DNA from: Isoetes taiwanensis
Taxonomy: Eukaryota > Streptophyta > Lycopodiopsida > Isoetales > Isoetaceae
Direction: 5' to 3'
DNA length: 64,000 nucleotides
Assembly: GCA_021234155.1 (NCBI GenBank)
Contig: JAJEKV010000020.1
Coordinates: 16,917,018 to 16,981,017, forward strand
In this document: positions 1-11,412 of the stretch, piece by piece
How the letters are laid out: the number at the start of each line of letters is the position of its first letter
How positions within the stretch are numbered: position 1 is the first letter of the stretch
Program-made: the position numbers and the translations under genes
Notes under the pieces: generated by a model
What the model was told of the DNA's origin: nothing
Databases searched by the model: none
What the model saw: the letters and a program-made list of their open reading frames with translations, nothing else

Positions 1-1
1 G

Positions 2-331
2 GTGCTTGTTAGAAGGCGCTTCAGATTCTGGCGCAACCCATCTCCGAGCTCTTCTTCAGACTCAGACATGTCGGAGGGCAGCGTGAACTCTTCATGCATG
101 GTAGAACAAAATGATTTTTCTGTTCTTAGTCACTGGAAGACTCACAACTCCATCACTGCGTAGGCCTTTGTGCAATATTTGGATATGGGTATTCGAGTCG
201 AGCCTGAGTTGTTCAACTGGGCTATGAATGCATCTGTTCGACAGAAGGTGCATGTGGAGTTTATTTTTGTCAAGATCTCAGGCCATTGGGTGCTCATGGA
301 AATAAAAACCTCGGATACAAGCTGTGTTGCA
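2..331 (+). pseudogene. Decayed fragment resembling a Ulp1-type cysteine protease
   Basis: One frame reads for about 109 codons from the window edge with a single in-frame TAG at about 164-166, then stops at about 329. After a Ser-rich start it shows a segment like the Ulp1 W-L-N-D-x-x-I entry motif (SHWKTHNSIT) and, about 45 codons on, a hydrophobic strand with G-H-W-V-L (FVKISGHWVLMEIK), which resembles the strand carrying the catalytic His in Ulp1/SENP proteases. The catalytic Asp and Cys regions are not visible. Ulp1-like domains are often carried by plant MULE transposons, but no transposase lies beside it. The left part is outside the window. The assignment rests on short motifs only. 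Confidence 0.25.
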
Positions 332-941
332 TGCTGAAGCTGCCCCCTTTTTTTTCTTGGTTTTCTTTAGTTTTACAGTCAAGCTTTTTGTATCTTCTGT
401 ATCTCCAGCTCTTGAGGATGATGGTTTTTTTGTACCTACTTTCTTGTAAAAAAACAACATTCATGCCGATGTAAATGGTGTGAAATGCCAAAGATTATCT
501 GTTCCTGCAAGACTTTGTGATTTCTTTTTATTTTATTTTATTACTAACACAGTCTACAACAGGGACATGTATGCTTGATGCTGATACCACGAGTTTGTGA
601 CCTCAAGCAAGCAAAGGGTTGCTGAGAACACTTATTCTTTAGGTAGTGGAATTTACTTAGTCTTCAGGTTTTGGTATTTTGTTTGCAGGTTATTCCATTC
701 AAGAGCACTACATTTGAGTGCATTCATGATTTGTAAGACCAGATTTTAATGAATACAATTCTTCTTTAGTTCATATGACAACTGTTGTCTGTCATATACA
801 AAGTGCGAATAAACAAAGTGTATACAAACAAAGTATATAAACAAAGTGTTCATGACTCGGATTTCTATACAATATAACTTCAGAAATACAGTAATGTGTC
901 ATAATAGGAAGTGCAATGAAAGAACGTAACTTGCTTAAGAT
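332..941. other. Non-coding stretch, no gene seen
   Basis: AT-rich sequence with short pyrimidine runs and a short reiterated ACAAAGT motif near 800-850. I see no coding signal or RNA gene. It adjoins the 3' end of the Harbinger pseudogene and may hold its 3' flank or terminal repeat, but I could not identify a terminal inverted repeat by eye. Confidence 0.5.
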
Positions 942-2273
942 TCATTTCTCCAGATTCTGGACGAGGATGTGCCTGATCTGATCTCCCTCCTTCTTCAATT
1001 TCTTGTTCATGTCTTGTGTCTCATAATACTCTACCTGTGGAATTTTGGAGTCAATGGTAGCAATTCCATTCCCTCTCTTTCAAAAATACAGTAGTTACAC
1101 AACACAACACATGCATACATAATTTTGCTAGCTTGTGATGTTTGAAATGTGAGGCTCTTTAATATTCTCCACTTTTCCTTAACTATGCCAAAACCATTCC
1201 AATAACAACTCTACCTCTGCAGATTCGCTTGTTGAATCGATTCTTCTTGCAATCAGGATCAGGAAAATAAGAAAGGCATGCTAGGATATGCAGAATCACC
1301 AAATAGTTGAGGAGGTATATTTACAATTATATCATCCTAAGTAGGCATACCTTTCTTGATCTTCTTCCCTTGTAATCTAACAACTGGCTCCTGTCATATA
1401 AATTTGGAGGCCAACCTGTTAGAAATGGTACTTTTTCTGAAATGGCCAGAATCATGTACAGATCCTACTCTAATACAACACACATTGAGAAACAATTTAC
1501 TATGAGTTACACAGCCTTGAAACAGAATGGAGTGTCTTTTATTTTTGCTGTGTTAGTCATTTGCATGATTCTTTTTCTTTGGTTTTCTGTACAAATATAT
1601 GTGGCTGCCATCAACTGCAGCAAATACATTAGGAAGACTAGTGGCTTCCTTAAATTCTGCTATAATGTCAAGTAATCTCTGCCCTGATGGAATGGCTACA
1701 AATCTTTATACAACATGCTCTTGAAAGCCAAAGCAAGTGTGATCTTCCTCATATACTTCTGAACTGTGGACTGACCAGCATAAAATCTCCTTCCGATATG
1801 TAGAGGAGATTCATCATGAGCTAGGAAATAAACAACCATAGCTATAGCCCTTCTTGGCTCAATGGGAGCCCTCACTTTATTGCCTAGTTTTACAAAATAT
1901 GGGGCCAGAAGACCTACCAGTTTTTGAATGCGGATCTTGACATTTTGTAACATTGTCTCCACATATCATCTTCATAAGAGGGCAAGCAATTCCAGGCATG
2001 GTTGTCAATGCTATCCCACTGTGTGGTTTGTCTCGGTGCAACCCAAATTCTTCTTGAAGGCCTCTTTAGTCTGGCGGTCCCCAACAGAATCAAGGTAAAT
2101 TGACAACAAGTCATGAGTCGGCTACTTTCTATGGGTTCGGCCTCTATAGCTAAGTCCAAGAGCTCCGCATTGTCATCTGAAGCTATGAGGTTTAAGTAAA
2201 ACTGCTGCAATGCAATGCCGAGCATAATAGTGCGCAAGACCATGGCAATCATCCCCAAAATCACCGGATCCAT
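942..2273 (-). pseudogene. PIF/Harbinger (HARBI1-like) transposase pseudogene
   Basis: Read on the minus strand from an ATG at 2271-2273. The N-terminal half has the HARBI1 pattern of an S-R-x-A-F helix, a P-x-x-P-R-R-A-I-A-M-x-x-Y-x-L-A-H segment and a G-Q-S-T-V-x-K-Y helix (about 1700-2000). After a frameshift near 1700 the nuclease follows: AVDGSHIYLY with the first catalytic Asp (about 1570-1600), SVHDSGHF with the second (about 1440-1470), and GDSAYPSMPF (about 1280-1310). The third region, normally V-x-E-x-A-F-G-x-L-K-x-R-W-R-I-L, survives as a V-V-I then N-G-F-G-I-V-K-E-K-W-R-I-L pair split by a one-base loss that also removes the catalytic Glu. Further stops lie near 1400, 1340 and 1270. 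The last codons (L-E-K-stop) end at 942. Clearly inactive. No companion Myb-like ORF is identified. Confidence 0.8.
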
Positions 2274-2551
2274 ACTAAAATTTTCTTAAAGCCGGACTGT
2301 AGCAAAGATTTGGGGAAAATGAGAAAAAGAAAGCCAATTGATGATTCAAATATTGCTTCACGCCAACAGACATTGAATTTCGGCAGGCCAGAAGATTTTG
2401 CCGCTCTCTGTTTCTGGATCCTCAGCAAAACGACTGTTATTAAGGCCCGAGAGACAAGCTCCTCTCGAGCTCGAGAGGAGCTATATGTACAAAAATTATC
2501 TCTCGCCGTATATGGAGAGAAATAAAAAAATCCCGAACATGTGGGAAACCT

Positions 2552-2591
2552 GAGAGAGAGAGAGGGAGGGAGGGAGGGAGAGAGAGAGAGA
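2552..2591. repeat. GA/GGGA microsatellite
   Basis: About 40 bp of pure purine on the plus strand: (GA)n, then several GGGA units, then (GA)n again. Confidence 0.9.
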
Positions 2592-4164
2592 TCTTATCCT
2601 TCATCTTTGAACAATCTTCACCATAGAATCTCTTATAACTTCTCTGCATGCGTAGGATTTTGACACATCACTACATACTCAACCATTAAAAATATTCCCA
2701 TAAGGACTTCAATACTCCTTCAAGTCCAACAAGTTCTACTTCTATACATTATGAATAAGCCCTTCATGCTTCCGTCACAATATTTCGTCCCACTTAAATT
2801 TTGTCCCACCTTAACACAATACTTCTCTAGCACCTTCCACAAACTATAACAGTATTCTAGATATGTTTTCTACAATTTGCCCCAAATGTTGCAAACATGA
2901 GACAAAAATACATTCTACATTATTCCCCCTTAAATTACTTGACATCCCGGTGAGTTCTTCAAAATTAGATCTTCAGGGTCTTCAAAGTCTCCAAAATCTA
3001 TAAAAATAGATCATGAACATGGCATTGCAACATAACAAAAGTCAATATCCAAATGTCTTATTTCTTACTTCTGGAAGTACTTTGTAATATTTTGAGTGTA
3101 TAATATAAAGTAAAACACGTTCAAAAAAAAAAAAAAAAATCCAAAATGTCTTTAACCCTTCAAAAGCATCTCTAGAAGTCTTCCGAGGAAAACAAAGACT
3201 AAAAACTCCTAACTTCTAGTTTCTTCACCATGGCAAGTCACATCCAGGTCAATGGCACCCTCGCTCTCCTACCTTGGCATGGCGCTCTATTGGCGCTCTA
3301 TTCCCTCTCCACAACTTCAGAAAAAAAAAAGTAATTAGAAAACTTGTACAAATTCCTTCGATGCTTTCAAATAATGGAGGAATTCAAATGTTAGCCTTCA
3401 TCAGATTGCAAAAGCAAAATACCGACCACTGATTCACAATCTTCACACTTGAAAACCTTCAATGGAATATAGTAATTGGACTTTGATTAATGTTGAAGAG
3501 CAATAATAATTTCCGCCTCGAGACACTTGGGGTGAATAATATTTGATTCTTTAAAAGATCTTGATTTCTTTCCATATATAAAAATGTTTGGGCACATATA
3601 TTTTTCATAAATGATCTTCTTATTTATAATCTCCACTTTATAATCGCTCATGGGACAAAATATGTTAAAAAATATTTGTTTGATGATTAGAGGATCCGAA
3701 CTCCAGCCTTTGTCACACCAGACCAAAGCACTTACCAAACTACCAAGTCAGACTTTTAGTTGCTTTGATTCGTCAAATATATTTGTTTTTTAAATTTCTT
3801 TTGTCTTCTTCGGTTGTAGCAATCTGGAATCAGAAGGAAAGGACATTTTGATTTTCAAGAGGTGGCTATGGCTGTGAAACTTTGTGCAGGCTGTATATTG
3901 GTTGGAGCATGGGAAAAAGACATTTTTTTTCCAAGGCTATTGCACGGGGATTGGCATATGGCATAGAATCTATAAAATAGTTTGGGCAAATCGGTTTGGG
4001 GCAGAACAAGTTTTTTATTGATTTAAGCAGAGTTTATGAGCAAATTGAAGATGAATCCAGGTCGGTTTTATATGCAGGTATCACCTTAGCGTTTCAAGAA
4101 TGACATAGCAGATTTAGCAGAAGATCAAAATATAAGCATTATTTCCTTTTGACGTCATGATTCT
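2592..4164. other. Intergenic AT-rich DNA, no gene seen
   Basis: Mixed AT-rich sequence with an A-run at about 3123-3139. Short open stretches show no recognisable domains. The segment 3800-4160 has slightly gene-like composition on the plus strand but carries stops and no motif I can name. It is the left flank of gypsy element 1, whose target duplication starts at 4165. Confidence 0.5.
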
Positions 4165-4169
4165 TTGTG
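4165..4169. repeat. Target-site duplication TTGTG, left copy of gypsy element 1
   Basis: TTGTG stands immediately before the LTR start TGTTGCCCCC and recurs at 17554-17558 right after the 3' LTR end. This pairs the two outer ends of the element although its 5' LTR is interrupted. Confidence 0.8.
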
Positions 4170-5043
4170 TGTTGCCCCCAAAGGGCAACATGCTAATGGA
4201 GATCTATTTATTCAAACTAGGTCAACTCATTTTAGAAGACTAGGTCAAAGCTTGGAAGATTCTTGTCATTCAACATTGTTATGGAGGTCAAAAGATGTTC
4301 ACGCCTCAAGTCAAAAGGTGCTCAAGGTTCAAACTTCACAAGAGGTACTTTATTTGAAGTTAAATGCTGAGTCAGGAATATGCTCTAGAAGATTCTGGGT
4401 TATGAAGTTTGGAAGATATTATTTGAAGTTTGGAAGTTGAAAGTTTGAAAGACTCCTTTGTATATGGTTCCATCCTTGTCATCCACCTTGCCTAGCCTTT
4501 TTTTCATATCCACAACTTATTTGCCAACTACCCCATGACATTTCCCCCATTTACTCTTCTTGACCACTTTACACCATTGCCTTCAAAAATTGTTTTTTCT
4601 TGTCATAAACATTTACCCCACTACCCCCCATTTTTGCACCCTTGGCTCAATATTGTTTTCCTACCCATTGTTCACTCTTTTGCCATGCTTGTTTTGCTAT
4701 AAATTCCAAAAATGCCATTCCCTATTATTTCCCTTGCCCCTCCTCGAATGTTCCTTCATGATTTCTTTTGCTTCTTGTGTCATCACATTCATAGTGGCAT
4801 ATTCCCGACCTTGTCCAAAGATGCCCCAAAGATTCCCTATTCTTCTACATGTGTAGACATTCTTCTCTATGGTCAATGGGCTATGATCTCTTCTAATATT
4901 CTATGGGTAAAAACCTCCAAACCATTGGCCAAGCTTTTAAAAATGGCCAAATACGGCATATTCCAAGCATATTCCTTTAAAAATACGGAACCGTATCGCG
5001 CGAAATCCTCAGAAATACAGCTGAAGAACCCTAAAAATAGAAG
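4170..5043 (+). repeat. Gypsy 1: 5' LTR, first segment
   Basis: Begins TGTTGCCCCCAAAGGGCAAC, itself a short inverted repeat, exactly like the 3' LTR at 15601. It matches LTR positions 1 to about 847, then breaks at the LINE tail. It shares with the segment at 7486 a doubled ATATTCC-type stretch that is single in the 3' LTR, so these two pieces derive from the same 5' LTR. Confidence 0.85.
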
Positions 5044-5103
5044 GAAGGAAGGAAGGAAGGAAGGAAGGAAGGAAGGAAGGAAGGAAGGAAGGAAGGAAGG
5101 AAG
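5041..5103. repeat. (GGAA)n microsatellite forming the 3' tail of the minus-strand LINE
   Basis: About 16 perfect 4-bp units, reading (TTCC)n on the minus strand. It lies directly between the interrupted LTR and the 3' end of the LINE, where a LINE tail is expected. RTE-clade LINEs typically end in short tandem repeats instead of poly(A). Confidence 0.85.
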
Positions 5104-7485
5104 TATATTTTAACGTCCGCGGAGGCCAAACTTGACCTATGAGACGGTACATGCAGTACACAAAGCAGACAAAACCACACCAAAAAGACAGATGCTACTA
5201 TACAATGTGTCCCTACTACGGATGAAAAAACCCCACATGGGAGGAAAACCCTAGTAGTAGGCTCTCGATCCCTTGTCCCCGTAAAGGGATTCTCTAACGG
5301 TAGAGACTTGCAAAATGTAGGATGCAAAGACGGCAACCATTGGCGATGCCAAGAATTGATGCGATGTACCGCAGAAAGAGCATCTAAGATCAAAGATGTG
5401 TTGCTCGGATATGCGATATGCATATATATGAGGACACTCTTGCGAGCATGGTGCTCATCCTCTTGTCCGCATGTGGCAACACCGGCATATTCTCTCATGC
5501 CGTGGGGATTCTCTCGCCTCTCCATCCGTAGTCCAACCACTGTTTCAACCCTCGAGATGATGGGACCCTCGCCCTCACCCGGAGGCAATAGCTCCCGCTT
5601 TTTCATAGATATATGCGCTTTCAAGTACCGGGTGTGGGCCATGTTCCGGTGTTGGATTAACTTGCATGTGGTAGTGCTCGCTTTAGGCTTTGCACGAGTG
5701 GCGCGCATCCCATAGAGTGGTGGCAAAGCCATTGTGTGTGCAGTACCGCCCTCGGGCATCGCATAGCCACAATCACCGGGTAGTCTATAGACCATGTTGC
5801 GAACCACCCCCGACCGGTGTTCCCGCCATACCCTCTTCAATCGCTGTGGCTCTTGTGCCAATAACAAAGCCCCTGGGAAGACGTTGTGCATCCATGCCGG
5901 TGACCTTGTGGAAATATGCAAGATGTCTCCAAGATAGCGTATCGTTAGGGGCCGTAACCCGCCTCATATAGCAAAATCCGATAAGGCACGCGGTCCTTGA
6001 TACCTAGACTGTATGTTAAGAAGGCCTTTGCACCACTCTCTAGCTTATCCTAGGTGTTCTTGCTAATTCTTCGGGCCCCGCACTCTACCCCATACAACAA
6101 TACTTTTGGTTCAACGAGTGCTCAAGCAGGTGTGCTCTACGCCCAAATCCACATAGGTCTATTCTCAGAAGCAGCTATTCTCAGATAGCATACTGAGTGG
6201 CTTTCCATCCCGCTACGACCCTGTCTTTCCACACAGTCATCCCATAACATGCTAGCGAAAAAGTCGATTCCCGTGATACTTGAAGGGGATATCATGCCGC
6301 GAGGAGAGGGACCGCCGGGAGCTTAGTTTCTTCGCAGGTTCACCGTCATTCCTCGTTGTGTCACGTAACCCACTAAGAGCGCCCAAATGTCGCCGTGATA
6401 CCTCGGGCTGTATGGGATAGCAAGTCTACATCGCGTCCCGCATAGAGCAATTGCCTTATACTATATGCTCGGTAGCCTGCGGGCCCCGCCTTCCCATGTT
6501 CTTGCATCCGTGTCTCCAACTTGTCAATGTAGAGACCAAAGAGCGTTGGAGATAACGGACATCCCCTGTTTAACCCCTATGGTGCTAGCAACTGGCCGAT
6601 CCGATGCGGTAATGCAAAGATATATCCCATCATAGAGTCTATAGATGACATTTTGTAAGTCCTGTGGGGCCGCCTTGAAATCCAATTTAAATAGCAAGAC
6701 AGTCACGCCGCGCATTGCGTAGTAGCTTCCATAAGGATTCGAGAGTGAATATATGGTCGATTGTGGAGTGGGCGAGGCTAAACCCGCACCGCCAACAGAC
6801 GACTCGCTTCCTCATTGCCCGAAGTTAACTTCTTCTCCACCACACCGCTAAAAGCTTTGCGGTAGTGGGCTCACCATGATCATGCGATAGTTCGCCCGAA
6901 TCATCCCTATTACTGCCTTATGAATTGGGGTGACCTTGCTAACCATCCACTCCCGGGGAGGCCCTCCCTTATGGCCTGGTTAATGATTGCCGCCGGAGGC
7001 CCTAGCAAAGCTGGCCCACCCCATTTCAATAACTCGGCTTGAAGTCCCCGCAAAGTCCTTCGCTTTGCCATTAGCCGGTGTCTAAGGCCCCTGTTGGATG
7101 TCTTCCTCCATGAGCCGCGGCATTTCTCCTACCCGACGGAACCCGGCCGCCTGCCCTGGGGATCATACAACTCCTCAAGCGATGCATCCACCGGGTCTAT
7201 GGTAATATTGCCGGGTGGTTGATGCCTCTTGTACAACACCCTACGCCAGAAGGCTTTCGGCTCGGTCATCAACAAATCAAACATGCGCTGCTGATGGTCT
7301 GCAATGTACGCATGCTTTTTGGATTTCAAGAATGCTCTATAGTCCTGAATGGCCTGCTGCCGCAGCTGTGGATCTGAGACGAGGCGCAGTTGGGTCTTTA
7401 GAGCCTTGCACTCAGCGTCAAACCAGGGATTATGAGGGAACTGCGCAGTGTCTATTCGCGAGCGATCCCTCGCTGCAAAGCATGC
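5041..7485 (-). mobile_element. 5'-truncated RTE-like LINE inserted in the gypsy 1 5' LTR
   Basis: Minus-strand reading runs from 7485 down to the (TTCC)n tail at 5041. Around 7130-7440 there is the endonuclease-RT linker (PWFDAECK-type segment, then FDLLMTEPKAFWRRVL). Around 6500-6720 lies the RT palm entry: a hydrophobic helix, then a V-K-Q-G segment corresponding to V-R-Q-G-C-P and an L-Y-I-D-K-L-E segment. The Y-A-D-D region just below is corrupted (Y-A-G). The C-terminal part includes a long open stretch at about 5100-5920 with an R-Y-L-G-D helix. Many stops and shifts make it dead. GC content is visibly higher than in the surrounding LTR. RTE-like is my best family guess; another non-LTR clade is possible. 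Confidence 0.7.
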
Positions 7486-9433
7486 ACATGCTAATGGAGA
7501 TCTATTTATTCAAACTAGGTCAACTCATTTTAGAAGACTAGGTCAAAGCTTGGAAGATTCTTGTCATTCAACATTGTTATGGAGGTCAAAAGATGTTCAC
7601 GCTTCAAGTCAAAAGGTGCTCAAGGTTCAAACTTCACAAGAGGTACTTTATTTGAAGTTAAATGCTGAGTCAGGAATATGCTCTAGAAGATTCTGGGTTA
7701 TGAAGTTTGGAAGATATTATTTGAAGTTTGGAAGTTGAAAGTTTGGAAGACTCCTTTGTATATGGTTCCTTGCCTAGCCTTTTTTTCATATCCACAACTT
7801 ATTTGCCAACTACCCCATGACATTTCCCCCATTTACTCTTCTTGACCACTTTACACCATTGCCTTCAAAAATTGCTTTTTCTTGTCATAAACATTTACCC
7901 CACTACCCCCCATTTTTGCACCCTTGGCTCAATATTGTTTTCCTACCCATTGTTCACTCTTTTGCCATGCTTGTTTTGCTATAAATTCCAAAAATGCCAT
8001 TCCCTATTATTTCCCTTGCCCCTCCCTCGAATGTTCCTTCATGATTTCTTTTTGCTTCTTGTGTCATCACATTCATAGTGGCATATTCAGGCCTTGTCCA
8101 AAGATGCCCCAAAGATTCCCTATTCTTCTACATGTGTAGACATTCTTCTCTATGGTCAATGGGCTATGATCTCTTCTAATATTCTATGAGTAAAACCTCC
8201 AAACCATTGGCCAAGCTTTTAAAATGGCCAAATCTCAAGATATTCCGTGCATATTCCTTTAAAAATACGGAACCGTGATCGCGAAATCCTCGTAAATACA
8301 AATGAAGAACCATAAAATAGAAGAATGGCTCGAAGTCACGCCTTCCCCTCCATCCTTGTTGAAATCACTCTATCTTTGAATTAGGAATCTAAGCAACAAA
8401 TTAAGCCTAAATTTATTACCTAAAATCATTTGGAACCGCTAATTCGAAACTATATCTGAGGAACCACAATCACGACATTTTTCAAGGCCCGAAGTATTCA
8501 GATCATACATTGATCATTCTTTGAGCAAGATCCGGACGATCCTTGAAGTTCTTGAGCTCTCCTCAACTGGATCTACAAGATTTAGTTGACATTACTTTCG
8601 AAATTACCTTATGACTTTTGATGATTATTTTCTTGTACTTGAGACCATGAAGCATCCTTATCTGTTGTTATCTTGATATATTTACCTTCATATCAATCCA
8701 AATTGATTTGTCAAGTTGTTGAATTCGTCTCGATATTTTCCTTAGCAATTATTGCCACAAAAATTCTGAGAAAAAATCCCCCGAAGTGTTTTTAGCACCT
8801 TTGGCCTATCTGCCACCTATCCTTGGGTGTTATGAGAGCCAAAGGAGTTGGAATCATTCAAAAATACCAAGTATAGCTCAAATTCAAAAAAATTGCTCTC
8901 GGGTTTGAACAGTTTTGACTGTATTTTGCCAAATCTAGTCACAAAAAATACCTCTACACATCCAAATGAGGATTTGACTGCTTGCCTCTCTTCCCTAGCA
9001 CCATTGCAACCTATTTGCTTTGGAAATTCTCAAAAAGATGATTGGCAACTCCAAATCTCAATCTCTAATCACTGTTTTCTACATTTGACCTCTATTGACC
9101 AAAATTTGACCTCACTTTGAGCTCGAATAACTCACAGATTAAGTTTTTGACTTGGTCAGAGGCTTTACTGTTGGTTACCTACAACTTTTTTGACCAAGTC
9201 TACAGCATCTGACTTAAAAAATCGATTTGCATCTCAACACCACAATTGTTTTGGCAAAGGTGCCATTTTCTGGAAATGGGAAAGGTATAGAACTCAAACT
9301 TTCTGAACTTATCTTTGGAATTTTCTTGCATAGACTGATTACCTTAAGTGATCTGGAGGTCCTAACCCCAATTTGAGTGAAAACTCGAATTGGTTTCTTG
9401 TGGTTGACCTTTAAGCCAGGTTTAGGGTCAATA
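7486..9433 (+). repeat. Gypsy 1: 5' LTR, second segment
   Basis: Matches the 3' LTR from LTR position 19 to its end and lacks only the first 18 bases. The end (GGGTCAATA) corresponds to GGGTCAACA at 17553. The portion matching LTR 19-847 is also present at 4188-5043, so it lies on both sides of the LINE. Differences from the 3' LTR often sit at CAG/CTG trinucleotides. Confidence 0.85.
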
Positions 9434-9436
9434 TTT

Positions 9437-9456
9437 TGGAGGTCCTACCGAGATCT
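9437..9456 (+). promoter_or_regulatory. Gypsy 1 primer-binding site, probably tRNA-Gln
   Basis: TGGAGGTCCTACCGAGATCT starts 3 bases after the 5' LTR. Its reverse complement ends in GGTAGGACCTCCA, which agrees with the 3' acceptor and T-arm of plant tRNA-Gln as I remember it. The TGG complementary to CCA is in the expected place. Confidence 0.6.
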
Positions 9457-9474
9457 TCCTGGATCTCAGAACTC

Positions 9475-10757
9475 ATGGCTCCAAAGCAAAAATTTCCAGC
9501 AGAATCAGAACCATTGGAAGATGTTGATGTATCAGATCATTGCAGAGAAAGGCCATTGCCTTCAAGTTTCTCAGCTAGCTTACTTCAAAACATGCCATAC
9601 CAGTTTGAGTTAAATGTCCCTGTTCCTGTGATTCCAGCATGAGTGCTAACAACTTTTTGAGAATATTTGAAGACTATTACAGGGATTATGGTTTCAAGAA
9701 GGGATGCAAGCTTTCAGAATTTGAAAAATGTTTCAAAGATGAGAGTGAAGCTGGTGCTTGGTTAACTTAAGTTAATGGGTACCACCTCATGGGATGAACT
9801 CGTCAAGAAATTCCTGGACAGGTTTGGTAAGTTAGCTACTCCCAAAGATTTGGTTAATGAAATGCAAAGTTTTTCTATACATGCAGGAGAGAGTGTGAAT
9901 CAGTACAAAGAAAGATTTAGCACATTTATGAGCAGGTGTCAAAGAGCACAGGTCACAATTCCCACACTTTTTTTAGTAAATGCTTTCATCAATGGTCTGG
10001 AAAGGAGACCAGATATCCAAAGGAAATTGCTTAAGATCCAAGCTGCTGAAGGATTCGATTCCATATACAAAGTTTTTGCCAAAACTACTGATCTGACTCA
10101 AATGCTCTCTACTTGCCTGATAAGCACCATATCTCCCACCATGGCCATGATCCTTTTTACCCTGATGCTACTGATGCACATTATGATCATCACCCTTCCA
10201 TTCCAGTTTATGCCATACAGAAAGAGAAGAAGAAATCTAAGGAGGAGGAAGCTAGTTCTCAAGTTGCAGAGGTTAAATCAGACCTATCTAAGGTTACTGA
10301 GGCTTTAGCAGAATTAACCAAGCAACTAGTTGAGCTCAAAACTGCAAGAGCAGGTAAAACTTACCCTGAATGTATCCATTGCAATAGGAATACTCATCCA
10401 TCAGAAATTTGCTATTGGCAAGTGTGTTCCAAATGCAATAGGAAAGGCCACTTTGGAAAAGAATGTCCTGCTTTTGTTCTTTACGTAAAGAAGTTGGTCA
10501 TCTTGATGTTAGATGTCTTTGTTAAAGAATACTTTGCCAAGCAGGAACAAGAAAAGAGGTCAGAACCTAAACCCTCTGTGAGATTTACTGAACCAAGTAC
10601 TTCAATAAGGTTTATTCAGGCTACAGAAGCTCCCAAGACTGAAGAAGTTATGGCAGTGCAAACTAGAAGAATGAATAAAGTCAATACACATCTTGAATCG
10701 AGTAGACATCCCACGCCTAGGTCTCCCTCACCTACAATGGAAACACTGCTCAAGTGA
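9475..10757 (+). pseudogene. Gypsy 1 gag (capsid and zinc knuckle), broken
   Basis: Gag builds the cytoplasmic particle and binds element RNA. A start at 9475 opens about 55 codons ending at a TGA (9640). The capsid-like domain follows at 9775-10110: W-D-E-L-V-K-K-F-L-D-R-F-G, then a Y-K-E-R-F-S-T-F-M-S-R-C helix and an F-I-N-G-L segment, typical of the plant retrotransposon gag domain. A frameshift near 10110 moves into a frame with a Lys/Glu-rich helix and a CCHC knuckle, CSKCNRKGHFGKEC, at about 10425-10466. A Cys pair in the 30 codons before it may be a second, imperfect knuckle. The end at 10757 runs towards the protease. Confidence 0.8.
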
Positions 10758-10811
10758 TAGCTCCACCTCCCAAAGAAAAAAATTGGTAAGAAAGACCAGG
10801 ACCTTGATGAA

Positions 10812-11162
10812 GTGGATATCTTGCTCAAAAATTCTAAGGTGAGTGTGGATCTTTTCACATTGTTAAAGATTGCACCCAGCTACAGAAAAAGGGTGCTCCA
10901 GCAAACTAGTGGTGAACAATTAAATGCTTGTATAAACTTTTATCGATGCCACCGATCTTATTCTAGCACGAGAATGAAGAAGATCCCTGGAGCATTTACA
11001 TGTTCAGCTGCCCTAGGAGGTTTTACCTTTTCCAATGTATTACTTGATGGGGGATCTCCCCTAAACATCATGCCATATCACATTATGAAGAAGTGTGGTT
11101 TCGAGGTGGACAAGAGAGCAGATCTTTTTATAATGCTAAAATTACTCCTATTGGTGTGGTGA
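10812..11162 (+). pseudogene. Gypsy 1 aspartic protease region
   Basis: Processes the polyprotein. The open segment contains VLLDGGSPLNIMPYHIMKK at about 11038-11094, the place of the D-S/T-G active-site loop followed by the N-I/V-M turn in plant gypsy proteases. The loop reads D-G-G instead of D-S/T-G, so as written the active site is altered. The frame closes at 11162 and the following 250 bases hold only scrambled remnants. Confidence 0.65.
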
Positions 11163-11412
11163 CTAAAGTGCTGTTAATCACTGAGAAGGCATAGCTGTAG
11201 AATGCTAACTTTATTGTGGTGGCTTTTGAAGATATAGGAGATGAATCGATATCTATGACCTACTTTTAGGGAGGAGGTGGTTAGCTCTTTGTGGATGCTA
11301 GGCGGTTTGGTCTCAAGGGAGATGTACCATCTCCAATGGCTCTCAAACTGCTACTATTTACAACCAAGAAGGCTTCTATGACTCCAAAGAAGAGGTAAAC
11401 TTTATTAAAGAA

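Noticed and set aside
2310-2525. 71-codon plus-strand frame as the Myb-like partner ORF of the Harbinger element
   Set aside because: No SANT/Myb tryptophan spacing is visible and the frame is short.
5308-5715. 135-codon plus-strand open frame in the 5.1-7.5 kb region
   Set aside because: It lies opposite the minus-strand LINE coding region, which has recognisable RT and linker motifs; the plus-strand frame has none.
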